This document shows positions 49,749-58,395 of a stretch of DNA of 64,000 nt, piece by piece. Every line of letters starts with the position of its first letter. Position 1 is the stretch's first letter. A model generated the notes under the pieces. That model saw only the letters and a program-made list of their open reading frames with translations, did not search any database and was not told where the DNA came from. Origin of the DNA: Pseudolabrys sp. (GTDB lineage Bacteria; Pseudomonadota; Alphaproteobacteria; Rhizobiales; Xanthobacteraceae); assembly GCA_022841665.1 (NCBI GenBank), contig JALHRB010000015.1, positions 1-64,000 of the forward strand. The letters run 5' to 3'. A program made the position numbers and the translations under genes.

Positions 49749-51658
49749 TAGGCCGCCTCGCCGCGGAATTCCGGCACGGCGTCACGCAGCAGATTGTAGA
49801 TCGCCGCGCGCTCGTTGCGCGACAGCCCCTGCTCCAGCGTAGCGAGCCAGGCGCGGATCGATTCAAGCGGCGGCTGCGCCGGCTTGGCGGCGACGATGCC
49901 GGGAATGCCGATGTCGGCGGTTTCCTCCTCGCGCGCAAACAGGATCTCGTGCAGGCGCTCGCCCGGGCGGATGCCGGTGAAGGTGATCTTGATGTCGCGC
50001 CCCGGCTCGAGGCCGCTGAGGCGGATGATGCGCTCGGCAAGATCGACGATCTTCACGGGCTGGCCCATGTTGAGCACGTAGATGGAGACGTCGTCGGTCG
50101 CAGGGCTGAGCGCATGGCTGGCGGCGGTGACGACCAGGTCGCAGGCTTCGCGGATGGTCATGAAGTAGCGTACCATGTCGGGATGCGTGACGGTGACCGG
50201 GCCGCCCGCCTCGATCTGCGCCTTGAACTTCGGCACCACCGAGCCGTTCGAGGCCAGCACGTTGCCGAAGCGCACCGAGATCAGGCGCGTGCCGCGCTTG
50301 CCGTTGCCGCCGCGGCGCGCGATCTCGTCGTTGAGACCCTCGCAATACATCTCGGCCAGCCGCTTGGTGGCGCCGAGCACCGACACCGGCTCGATCGCCT
50401 TGTCGGTCGAGATCATCACCATCGCCTCGGCGCCGGCCGCCACCGCCGCATCGGCAACGTTGACCGAGCCGAATACGTTGGTCTTGATGCCTTCGTCCCA
50501 GTCCCGCTCAAGAAGCGGCACGTGCTTGAGCGCGGCGGCATGGAAGACGATGTCGGGCTCGAACTCGGCGATCAGCATCATCATGCGCTGGCGGTCGCGG
50601 ATGTCGGCGATGCGGCCGACGATCTCGGCCTCGCTCTGCTTGCCGCGCAGCGCTTCCAGCACCGCGTGCAAAGCCGGTTCGGAATTCTCGATCACCAGGA
50701 GGCGTGACGCGCCGAAGGTGACGGCGCGGTCGCAGATTTCCGAGCCGATCGAGCCGCCGCCGCCGGTGACGACGATCGACTTGCCGGCGACGAAGGACTC
50801 CAGCCGCCGGTAGTCGATCTTCACGCTCGGCCGCAACAGCAGATCCTCGACCGCGATCGGCGCGAGCTGCACCGCCGGCCCGTCCGAATCGAGCGACGGC
50901 ATCTGGCTCATGCTCAGGCCGAGCCGGCGCGCACGCATGAGCAGCGACTCCGGCCGCGCCTCCGGCGACAGCGCCGACGGCGTCAGCACAAGCCGCATGA
51001 CCCGGTCGCCACGTTTGGCGAGATCCGCGACGATGGTTTCGAGGTCCTCGATGTCGCCGAGCACCGGAATGCCGCGGATGGTCTGGCCGCGGTCGCTCAC
51101 CGCCGGCGACAAAATTCCGACTGGCCAGAGCTTTTTCACCGCGCCGCTCTCGATGGCGCGCAGCAGAACCTCGGCATCGGCGGCGCGGCCGAGCACAAGC
51201 GCGGGCGCGGCGTCCGCCACTTTCACGCGCTGCAGCATCCTGGCGTAGTGGAAATACCGGTAGGCGACGCGCGTGCCGCCGAGCAGGAACATCTGCAGGA
51301 ACCAGTACAGCAGGATGGTGATCTTGCCGAAGAAGAAGGTGCCGAAGAAATTGGGCCCAAGCAGAACATAGTCGAGCGCGAGCAGCGACAGCGCCAGGAA
51401 GGTCGAGGCGCGGAATATGTTGAACAGGTCGGGAACCGAGGTAAACCGCCACTTGTTGAGATGCATGCCGATGACGAGATAAACCGTCGCGGCATAGATC
51501 ATGAACAACGGCAGAATCAGCTGGAGACCGTACAGGCGGTCGTCCAGCGCATTGCCCTCGAACCGCATCAGGAAGGTGAGCACGATCGCCGCCGCCGTGG
51601 CGATGACGTCGTGCGCCACGATCAGCATCTGCCGCGGGCTCAGCTGCAAACGCCTCAT
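49748..51658 (-). CDS. FlaA1/CapD-type membrane nucleotide-sugar dehydratase/epimerase
   Basis: 636 residues. Four N-terminal membrane helices (residues 10-125, e.g. LIVAHDVIATAAAIVLTFLM) and a degenerate Rossmann segment precede the catalytic SDR domain: V-V-T-G-G-G-G-S-I-G-S-E-I and the active-site S-T-D-K-A-I-E-P-V-S-V-L-G-A-T-K. It is of the WbpM/FlaA1 class, which makes 4-keto-6-deoxy-type UDP-sugars for surface glycans. It overlaps the glycosyltransferase gene (ATGA), so they are translationally coupled. Confidence 0.94.
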   Translation of the reverse strand: MRRLQLSPRQMLIVAHDVIATAAAIVLTFLMRFEGNALDDRLYGLQLILPLFMIYAATVYLVIGMHLNKWRFTSVPDLFNIFRASTFLALSLLALDYVLLGPNFFGTFFFGKITILLYWFLQMFLLGGTRVAYRYFHYARMLQRVKVADAAPALVLGRAADAEVLLRAIESGAVKKLWPVGILSPAVSDRGQTIRGIPVLGDIEDLETIVADLAKRGDRVMRLVLTPSALSPEARPESLLMRARRLGLSMSQMPSLDSDGPAVQLAPIAVEDLLLRPSVKIDYRRLESFVAGKSIVVTGGGGSIGSEICDRAVTFGASRLLVIENSEPALHAVLEALRGKQSEAEIVGRIADIRDRQRMMMLIAEFEPDIVFHAAALKHVPLLERDWDEGIKTNVFGSVNVADAAVAAGAEAMVMISTDKAIEPVSVLGATKRLAEMYCEGLNDEIARRGGNGKRGTRLISVRFGNVLASNGSVVPKFKAQIEAGGPVTVTHPDMVRYFMTIREACDLVVTAASHALSPATDDVSIYVLNMGQPVKIVDLAERIIRLSGLEPGRDIKITFTGIRPGERLHEILFAREEETADIGIPGIVAAKPAQPPLESIRAWLATLEQGLSRNERAAIYNLLRDAVPEFRGEAA

Positions 51659-52413
51659 TTCGCGATCTTCCAGGTCGAGCGCTGCTTCACGCTTGTGGCG
51701 GGCAGGCGCAGGAACGTCGTGGCGAAAGCATACATATACCAGCGTAGATAGGCCGGCACCCATTTCAGTATCTGGAAGCGGCTGGCGCCTTGCTTGCGCT
51801 CGAACCACTTGGCCGGCACGTCGGCCACCGGCAGGCCGAGCCGATGCGACTTTACCAGCAATTCCAGGCTGTAGCAGAAGCCGCTGTCGGATTCGACCGG
51901 GATCGTGTCGACGACCCGGCGCGAGAACAGGCGGAAGCCGTTGGTGGCATCGCGGGTCGGCAACCGGGCTATGTAATAGAGCGTGAAGGCGGCGGTGCGC
52001 ACCAGGGCGGCCTTGAGCCAGCGGCAGCCGACCATGCAGCCGCCTGGAATGAAGCGGCTGGCGCAGACGATTTCGTAGCCCTGTTCGGCCTTGGCCACCA
52101 TGGCGTCGAGGATGCCGGCATTAAAATCGTCGTCGGCGGGAAACACGACGACGAAAGGCGCCTGGCTCGCGGCCATGCCGCTCATCACCGCGCCATGGAC
52201 GCCGCGCGCCCGGTTAAGGACGAATTCGATCGACATGCCCGCGAGACCCTCGCGGTTGGCGTCGATCGTTGACAAGGTGTCGTCCTCGGGACGGTCGTAG
52301 CAGATGAGGATGCGCGCCGGCGTCTTCACCTCGCGGCGAAGCGCGTCGAGCGTCGTCAGGATGATGTTTCCCTCGTTGTAGACGGGAATGATGATATCGA
52401 GCCGGGCCGCCAT
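51655..52413 (-). CDS. family 2 glycosyltransferase
   Basis: 252 residues. GT-A fold: D-I-I-I-P-V-Y-N-E-G-N-I-I at the N-terminus, the metal-binding F-P-A-D-D-D-F-N region (DxD), and S-R-F-I-P-G-G-C ... A-T-N-G-F-R-L-F-S-R-R. It is like dolichol-phosphate-mannose-synthase-type enzymes that charge a lipid carrier. The start at 52413 is inside the long track ORF. It overlaps the dehydratase gene and abuts the UDP-sugar dehydrogenase gene. Confidence 0.92.
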   Translation of the reverse strand: MAARLDIIIPVYNEGNIILTTLDALRREVKTPARILICYDRPEDDTLSTIDANREGLAGMSIEFVLNRARGVHGAVMSGMAASQAPFVVVFPADDDFNAGILDAMVAKAEQGYEIVCASRFIPGGCMVGCRWLKAALVRTAAFTLYYIARLPTRDATNGFRLFSRRVVDTIPVESDSGFCYSLELLVKSHRLGLPVADVPAKWFERKQGASRFQILKWVPAYLRWYMYAFATTFLRLPATSVKQRSTWKIAK

Positions 52414-52415
52414 GC

Positions 52416-53657
52416 TCAGGACACGATATTTCCCGCCTTGAGGAAGCCCCACACGTCGACCACCGGCTTGTTCTTGAGGTCGGCGTCCGCATAGGCGGAA
52501 TGCGGCGTGCACAGGATCAGAATGTCGCTGCGCGCGACCACCTGATCGAGCGGCAGCAGCGCCGGATCGGTGGTGACGTAAGGATCGGTGGTGAGCACCT
52601 CGCGTGCGCACATTTGCAGTGTGCGCTTGAGCTTATAGCTGAGCGAGGCGCGGGTGTCGTCGATCTCGGCCTTGAAGGCCATGCCGAGCAGGCCGACCGT
52701 CATGCCGGAGAGGTCGTAGCCGCGGCGCAGGTCCTCGACGAGCTGCAGGACCAGCCCCTCGTTCACCTGCATGGCGGCGTGGCCGAGGCCGAACTGATTG
52801 CGCGCATAGGCCGCGAGCTGCATCGTGTCCTTGAACAGGCACGGGCCGGCGGAGAAGCCGGGGCCGGGCAGGCTCCGCAGCCGCGGATAATTGTGCTTCA
52901 TCGCCCGCATCACCGCCTGATAATCGGCGCCGGCCTGCTTGGCGATCATGTAGAACTGGTTGGTCGCGGCGAACTCGATGTAGCGGTAGGCGTTGCTGAA
53001 CAGCTTGGCGAACTCGGCTTCGAGCGGCGTGGCGGTGACCAACTCGGGCACGATGCGGCGGAACAGGTCGGCGGCCTCCTGCTCGGCTTCCGGCGAGGTG
53101 CCGCTGACGATCTGCGGCATCGCCGCCAACTCCTTGATGCCGTAGCCCTGCACGACGCGCTCTGGGCAGAAGGCCACTTTGTTTTTGCGTCCGATGCGCC
53201 TGAGATAGGCATCGAGCCAGTCGGTGGTGCCCGGGTAGACGGTCGAGCGCAGCACCAGGAGCTGTTCGTCGGCAAGATGCGGCAGCAGGTCGTCGATGCA
53301 GCGCTGCACCGAGCCGTGCACCGGATTGAGGAATTCATCGACCGGCGTGCCGATGGTGACGATCACCGGTCCGCGGCAGGAAATGCCGGCGGGCGAGGAC
53401 GAAAAAACGAGCCTCTGGCCGGCCAGCGCCTTCTTCAGCAGCGGCTCGGCGCCGTGCTCGATGAACGGCAGCTTGCCGGCGCGTAAGGTGGCGAGCGTAT
53501 CTTCGTTGAGGTCGTTGACGTTGACGGTCATGCCGGCTTCGGCAAAGGCGAGCACCAGCGGGATCCCCACATGCCCGGCGCCGCCAACCACGGTGAGATC
53601 GGCCAGCGCCGGGGCGCTGGTGGCGGCCGAAAAGGACTTGGTCGAGGGGTAGTTCAC
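52416..53657 (-). CDS. nucleotide-sugar (UDP-sugar) dehydrogenase
   Basis: 413 residues. NAD-binding G-G-A-G-H-V-G-I-P-L-V-L-A-F at the N-terminus, catalytic Cys in P-G-F-S-A-G-P-C-L-F-K-D-T, and a C-terminal UDP-binding domain with G-M-A-F-K-A-E-I-D-D-T-R. It makes a UDP-uronic acid from a UDP-hexose or UDP-HexNAc. It is first in a four-gene run (dehydrogenase, glycosyltransferase, dehydratase, gmhA) on the minus strand. Whether the substrate is UDP-Glc or UDP-ManNAc is not clear. Confidence 0.93.
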   Translation of the reverse strand: MNYPSTKSFSAATSAPALADLTVVGGAGHVGIPLVLAFAEAGMTVNVNDLNEDTLATLRAGKLPFIEHGAEPLLKKALAGQRLVFSSSPAGISCRGPVIVTIGTPVDEFLNPVHGSVQRCIDDLLPHLADEQLLVLRSTVYPGTTDWLDAYLRRIGRKNKVAFCPERVVQGYGIKELAAMPQIVSGTSPEAEQEAADLFRRIVPELVTATPLEAEFAKLFSNAYRYIEFAATNQFYMIAKQAGADYQAVMRAMKHNYPRLRSLPGPGFSAGPCLFKDTMQLAAYARNQFGLGHAAMQVNEGLVLQLVEDLRRGYDLSGMTVGLLGMAFKAEIDDTRASLSYKLKRTLQMCAREVLTTDPYVTTDPALLPLDQVVARSDILILCTPHSAYADADLKNKPVVDVWGFLKAGNIVS

Positions 53658-53806
53658 GCGTCACCTATGGCTGATTTGCCGGACACCTTTGGCAGATTGC
53701 AGCCCTATCCTAAAGGAAATTCGATCTCGCGCGCAGGTCCCTGGCCGGCGAGGTAAAAGGCCCTTTTTCGTAGCTGTAGCCGGCCTAAGCGGCGGGATAT
53801 GGATTG

Positions 53807-54094
53807 CTAGTGGGCGTTAAGTGGATTGCGGGCGCGCAATATCGGAACGCCTTTAATTATGCGGTCTATCAAGGAATCCAAATATTTTTGGCCTTCTTGT
53901 TGAACTTCACTAGGTAATGCGGTCATCCCTTGAATCGCGTCAAAGCGAATAGCGCTCAACATTGCATTCGCCAGTTCAAAATCGGGGTCGTTTCGAGAGT
54001 TCGCTATGTACAAGCCCAACGTGGCGCTTGTTAAACACTCGAGGACCGCAAGACGCGCCACGATTTGTACCACCGGATCATTCTCATTTGTCAT
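53807..54094 (-). CDS. small hypothetical protein
   Basis: 95 residues, helical and soluble (MTNENDPVVQIVARLAVLECLTSATLGLYIANSR...). Low-GC codons, unlike the flanking genes. It shares no family I recognise. It lies beside another small gene at 54210 on the other strand, both in a low-GC pocket. Confidence 0.55.
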   Translation of the reverse strand: MTNENDPVVQIVARLAVLECLTSATLGLYIANSRNDPDFELANAMLSAIRFDAIQGMTALPSEVQQEGQKYLDSLIDRIIKGVPILRARNPLNAH

Positions 54095-54209
54095 GTCCCT
54101 GGCCTGCTGTGGGATTGAGGTCTATGCATAATGGTATATAGACAAACCTTAGGTTGCAATATGTACAAATACAATCTTTAGAGTCGCCTCTTACGCTGAG
54201 GGCAATACC

Positions 54210-54407
54210 ATGTGTGCAGAACGAGAACGCAACGCCGCGTATATTGCCGAACAGACGGTACGCCTCGAAAAAATTGCCCAAGACAATGATCTAAAAACGT
54301 TGGCCTTCATGCTGTCCATAGCCAGGCTGGAAGCGACTACTTTTGCACTGACTTCCGCGGCCTTAAAGAGAGCTGCAGAATTGCTCGACCTGAACCCTCG
54401 CACCTAG
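54210..54407 (+). CDS. small hypothetical protein
   Basis: 65 residues, mostly helical (MCAERERNAAYIAEQTVRLEKIAQDND...AAELLDLNPRT), with GAGGG 7 bases upstream. No recognised domain. Lower GC than average; divergent from the small gene at 53807. Confidence 0.5.
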   Translation: MCAERERNAAYIAEQTVRLEKIAQDNDLKTLAFMLSIARLEATTFALTSAALKRAAELLDLNPRT

Positions 54408-54507
54408 CCATTTATCTAGACAAAGGGGCGGCTACTTGCACCTCGTACGGTAGCGTGCGAATGCCATTGCCTCGCGACAGCGTAATAAAGCAAGGGACAC
54501 TGCGTCT

Positions 54508-55479
54508 ATGCGACGCTTGCTGCTGCTGCTGCTGAAGGCCGTCGTCTCGGTCGCGCTACTTTATGTATCGCTGCGCTCGGTCGACCTCGCGGCGGTTGGC
54601 GCGCGTCTTGCCCGGCTCGAGAGCGGCTGGATCGCGCTCGCCCTCGTCCTCCTGGCGATCCAGGTCGCGCTGGTGGCTGTGCGCTGGCGCGCCATCGCCG
54701 CCGTCTGCGGCGCGCCGGTCGGCCTCGGCGCCGCCACGCAGATCACCTTCATCGCCATGTTCTTCAATCAGGTGCTGCCCTCGACCGTCGGCGGCGACGC
54801 CGCGCGCATCTGGCTCCTGGCGCGCAAGGGCGGCGGCTGGGCGAGCGCCACCTATTCGGTGCTGATCGACCGCATTGCCGGCGTCTCCACACTGGCACTA
54901 TTCGTGCTCGCCTGCCTGCCGTGGACGCTGACGCTGATCGGCGATCCGCTGGCGCGCAGCGTGCCGGTGCTGATCGGCATCGGGGCGGTCGCCGGCGCGC
55001 TCGCGTTCCTCGCTATCGGCGCTGCGCCGCGCGCGCTCATGGACCGCTTCCTGCTGACGCGGCATCTGGCCGAGAGCGCGCGCATGGCGTTGCGGCTGTG
55101 CCGCGCCTGGCGGACCGCGGCGCTGGTCATTGCCTGCTCGTTCGCGGTTCACGCGCTCACCGTCACCGTGGCCTGGTGCTGCATGAAGGCGGTCGCCGCG
55201 CCGGTCGGTTTCGCGGCGGTGCTGGTCCTGCTGCCGCCGGTGCTGCTGATCGCCACTGTGCCGATCTCGATCGCCGGCTGGGGCGTGCGCGAGAGCAGCA
55301 TGATGGTCGCCTTCGCCTATGCGGGCCTGGCGCAGAGCGACGGGCTGACCCTGTCGGTGCTGTTCGGCGCGGTGTCCTTCGTTATCGGCATCGTCGGCGG
55401 CATCGTGTGGATCGCCAGCGGCCTCAAGGTGCGCCCGCCCGAGCAGATGGCCGACGAGGCGGTCGCGCGCCATGGCTGA
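54508..55479 (+). CDS. lysylphosphatidylglycerol-synthase-type flippase-like membrane protein
   Basis: 323 residues with about eight hydrophobic helices. The conserved M-F-F-N-Q-V-L-P-S-T-V-G-G-D-A-A-R-I-W loop and S-V-L-I-D-R-I-A-G match the LPG_synthase_TM family (AglD/MprF flippase domain). It likely flips or modifies lipid-linked intermediates. Its end overlaps gmhB by 8 bases, placing it in the glycan locus. Inner membrane. Confidence 0.9.
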   Translation: MRRLLLLLLKAVVSVALLYVSLRSVDLAAVGARLARLESGWIALALVLLAIQVALVAVRWRAIAAVCGAPVGLGAATQITFIAMFFNQVLPSTVGGDAARIWLLARKGGGWASATYSVLIDRIAGVSTLALFVLACLPWTLTLIGDPLARSVPVLIGIGAVAGALAFLAIGAAPRALMDRFLLTRHLAESARMALRLCRAWRTAALVIACSFAVHALTVTVAWCCMKAVAAPVGFAAVLVLLPPVLLIATVPISIAGWGVRESSMMVAFAYAGLAQSDGLTLSVLFGAVSFVIGIVGGIVWIASGLKVRPPEQMADEAVARHG

Positions 55480-55990
55480 CAAGCGTCCGGCCGCCTTTCT
55501 CGACCGCGACGGCGTGCTCAACGTCGATCATGGCTACGTCTTCAAGCCGGAAGAGCTGGAATGGATCGACGGCGCGCGCGAATCCGTGCGGCTCTTGAAC
55601 GAGGCCGGCTACCTTGCGCTGGTCGTCACCAACCAGGGCGGCGTCGCGCGCGGTTTCTACGACGAGCCGGCGGTTAACGCCTTCCACGCCCACATGCAGC
55701 AAGACTTGGCCGCGCAGGGTGCGCATATCGACGCCTTCTATTATTGCCCGCATCATCCGGAAGGCGTCGTGAAGGCGCTTTCGGTGCGCTGTCTCTGCCG
55801 CAAGCCGGGCATCGGCATGCTGGACCAGGCGGCGCAGGACTTCTCCATCGACAAGGCGCGCAGCTTCCTGATCGGCGACAAGCCCGGCGACATGGGCGCG
55901 GCGCAAGCCTTCGGCATTCGCGGCATCCCGTTCCACGCCGGCAGCCAGTCGCTGCTCAATATCGTGCAGCGCGAGATCGCAGGCCGTTAG
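55472..55990 (+). CDS. gmhB: D-glycero-D-manno-heptose 1,7-bisphosphate 7-phosphatase GmhB
   Basis: 172 residues. HAD phosphatase motif I F-L-D-R-D-G-V-L-N, motif II V-V-T-N-Q-G-G-V-A-R-G, the zinc-loop cysteine/histidine set C-P-H-H-P-E-G ... C-L-C-R-K-P-G-I-G-M and motif III/IV F-L-I-G-D-K-P-G-D-M. It removes the 7-phosphate of heptose bisphosphate in the LPS heptose pathway. It partners gmhA at 49086. Its stop overlaps the convergent ABC gene stop by 4 bases. Confidence 0.94.
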   Translation: MADKRPAAFLDRDGVLNVDHGYVFKPEELEWIDGARESVRLLNEAGYLALVVTNQGGVARGFYDEPAVNAFHAHMQQDLAAQGAHIDAFYYCPHHPEGVVKALSVRCLCRKPGIGMLDQAAQDFSIDKARSFLIGDKPGDMGAAQAFGIRGIPFHAGSQSLLNIVQREIAGR

Positions 55991-57771
55991 CCCTCTACAT
56001 AGCGTCCATCCTCGAAGCGCAGCAGCCGGTCGCAAGCGGCCAGGCTTTCGGCGCGGTGCGCGACGGCCACAATGGTGGGCCGCGGGACAAGCGCACGCAG
56101 GCGGGCGAGGATATCGCGCTCGCCGGCGACGTCGATGGCGCTGGCGGCCTCGTCGAGCACCAGCACGCGCGGCTGCCGCAGCACGGCGCGCGCAATTGCC
56201 AGCCGCTGGCGCTCGCCGCCGGAGACGAGCACGCCGCGTTCGCCCACTACCGTATCCAGACCGCGCTCCATGCGGCGCACTAGGTCGTCGGCGCCGGCCA
56301 GCGCGAGCGCGCGCCAGATCGCATCCTCGCTCGCTTCCGGCGCAACCCAGCTCAGGTTGCGGCGTACGCTGTCGTGAAAGAGGAAGGCGTCCTGCGGCAC
56401 ATAGGCGATGGCACGCCGCCAGGCGGCAAGCACGGCGCCCTGCAAAGGCAGGCCGGCGACGCGCACGCTGCCCTCTTGCGGCGGAAACAGTCCAGCCAGC
56501 AGATCGGCGAAGGTCGTCTTGCCCCCGCCGGACGGCCCGGTGACGCCGACGAAGGTGCCGGGCGCGATGGTCAACGTGACGTCGCGCAGGCCGCGTGGCG
56601 CGCCGTCGCTTTCCGCCGGGTGCAGGAAGGTGACGCGCTCGAAGGCGATCGGCCCATCCGGAAGCGGAGCCGGCGTGGTGCTTTCGGGCGCCGGCGACAG
56701 CGCCGCGGCAAGATCGCGGTCCAGTTCCGTCACCGCCCGATAGGCCGGCAGCGCATGGGCGAACAGTTCGACATTCTGCTGGATCTGCTGGGCGGGACCG
56801 CTCATACGCGCGACCACGATCAAAAGGGCGATCAAAGTCGGCGCCGGCAGCTCGAAATAGCCGAAGCCGACCAGCACCAGCAGGCCGGCGGCAAGCCCCG
56901 CCAGCGTGGCGAAGGCGAGGCGCCCGTTGCTCTGCTGGCGCATGAACGCGAGCTGGCGGCGCGCGATGTCCTGCAGCGTCTGCCTGAATTCGGCGATGAA
57001 GCCCGCCTGCAAATGCTGGCTCATGGCGAACTTCAGGCCGCCGAGGAATTGCGCCGCCGAATTGAGCAGCGAGAGATTGGCCTGCGTCACGAACGCGCCG
57101 AGGCGATGCGCGCGCCGCGCCAGCGGCACCAGCGCGATGGCGGCCGCGAGCGGCAGCACGATGGCGATGGCCGCCAGCGCCGGCGCCAGCAGCAAAGCGA
57201 ACGCGGCCTGCGCGGCCAGCATCACCGCCGCGACGGACGTGCGCAGCACGATGGCCACCAGCATGCCGATGCGCTGGATGTCGCCGCTCATCAGTTGCGT
57301 GACGCGGGCGTGGCGCAGCCGCACGACTTTGTCCCACGGCGCGCCGGCGAGCGCCTGCGCGACGCGCAGACGCTGCGCTTCCGTGAAGCCGACCTGCAGC
57401 GCCGCCACTTTCGCGTCGCGCGTCGCGATGACGACGGCGCGCAGGATCATCACGGCGGCGAAGCATGCGACCAGCATGGCAAGCTTTTCGAACGGCGTGA
57501 CTGCGCCGGTGCGCGCGGCAAGCGCCGAGACGGCGCGTTCGAGCGCACCAAACGAGGCGCCGGAGCCGGTGACGATCGCGATCAGGGGCACCAGCAGCGC
57601 GAGGCTGACGCCCTCGAGCAGCGCGCCGAGGAAAATGAACAGCGCGGCGACGGCGCCGCGCCGTCCCGCAAAGACGGCGAAGTCGCGCAGGAACCGGCGC
57701 CCCAGCGCGAGCACTTCGCCGCGCAGCAGTTCGGGATTTTCAGGCGACATCGCGACGACACTGCCTTTCAT
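55987..57771 (-). CDS. ABC transporter, fused permease and ATPase
   Basis: 594 residues. Six membrane helices (about residues 25-340) then an ATPase with Walker A G-P-S-G-G-G-K-T-T, signature V-S-G-G-E-R-Q-R-L, Walker B V-L-V-L-D-E-A-A-S-A-I-D and H-loop A-V-A-H-R. It is an exporter half-transporter of the MsbA/lipid or glycan type, likely a homodimer. The start is uncertain: 57771 (MKGSVV) or 57750 (MSPENP). Convergent with gmhB, so its role with the glycan genes is by location only. Confidence 0.92.
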   Translation of the reverse strand: MKGSVVAMSPENPELLRGEVLALGRRFLRDFAVFAGRRGAVAALFIFLGALLEGVSLALLVPLIAIVTGSGASFGALERAVSALAARTGAVTPFEKLAMLVACFAAVMILRAVVIATRDAKVAALQVGFTEAQRLRVAQALAGAPWDKVVRLRHARVTQLMSGDIQRIGMLVAIVLRTSVAAVMLAAQAAFALLLAPALAAIAIVLPLAAAIALVPLARRAHRLGAFVTQANLSLLNSAAQFLGGLKFAMSQHLQAGFIAEFRQTLQDIARRQLAFMRQQSNGRLAFATLAGLAAGLLVLVGFGYFELPAPTLIALLIVVARMSGPAQQIQQNVELFAHALPAYRAVTELDRDLAAALSPAPESTTPAPLPDGPIAFERVTFLHPAESDGAPRGLRDVTLTIAPGTFVGVTGPSGGGKTTFADLLAGLFPPQEGSVRVAGLPLQGAVLAAWRRAIAYVPQDAFLFHDSVRRNLSWVAPEASEDAIWRALALAGADDLVRRMERGLDTVVGERGVLVSGGERQRLAIARAVLRQPRVLVLDEAASAIDVAGERDILARLRALVPRPTIVAVAHRAESLAACDRLLRFEDGRYVEG

Positions 57772-57829
57772 CCTTGCGAGGCGATCATTGCATAAAGCAT
57801 AGCTCCGCCGCCCCTGTTGTTTGCTCGGC

Positions 57830-58385
57830 CCCGCCTTCGCGCTGCGCGCTTCGGCGGGCGAGCCGGGCATAGCTCTGCCGCCCGTATTCTTTGGCAGGCG
57901 CCGGGTGCGCCCCTATTCCCCTTTCCCCTCCAAACAGAGAGGGGGACGGCGCGCCGAGTGACGCGACGTTCTTTCGTTAAGCGCACCTTCGTTTTGCGAA
58001 GGTGCGGCGCCTCTCGGCGCGCCATCGCGGCGATTTGAAGAGAGCTTTCTCTCCAGCGCCGGGCCGCGCTTTTCGGTGTCACCCGATGTCCGGTTTCTTT
58101 TTCAGCGCGCCTCCTTCTGGGCCGACGCACCGTCCAAGCCACCGGCAATCGAAGCGAATTGCCGTCAGCGAGCTCCTCGCAGCGGGTCATAGTGCCCGCG
58201 GGCGGGGTCCCGGCGCCGCCCGGGGTTGCGGGGGTACGTTCGTCCCCGCCCGCGGGCGCCGCATCCGATCCCACCATCAAGACGCCTCTAGATGACGCCC
58301 CTCGACGGACCGGACTCAGGCAGGATTACATACCTTGGGAATAAGATCAATAGCGTGGGAAAGTATTTTTTACCGTCCCACCGCC
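57830..58385 (-). repeat. long GC-rich extragenic element, copy 2
   Basis: Read on the minus strand it starts GGTAAAAAATACTTTCCC, then CTATTGA, CCGTCGAGGGGCGTC and GCGGCGCCCGCGGGCGGGG, in the same order as copy 1 at 3050-3720 (GGCAAAAAATCTTCCCC, CTATTGA, CCGCCGAGGGGCGTC, GCGGCGCCTGCGGGCGGGG). It also ends with a CCCCTCTCTGTTTGGAGGGG-type stretch. The ORFs listed here by the track are not convincing. No gene otherwise lies in this gap of about 620 bases. Confidence 0.6.
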
Positions 58386-58395
58386 GCGGCCCGGC

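Noticed and set aside
55424-57466. 680-aa minus-strand ORF
   Set aside because: A different frame of the ABC transporter and antisense of gmhB; the real frames carry complete motifs.
57768-58280. 170-aa minus-strand ORF in the second element copy
   Set aside because: Lies in the repeat element, with no recognisable motif.
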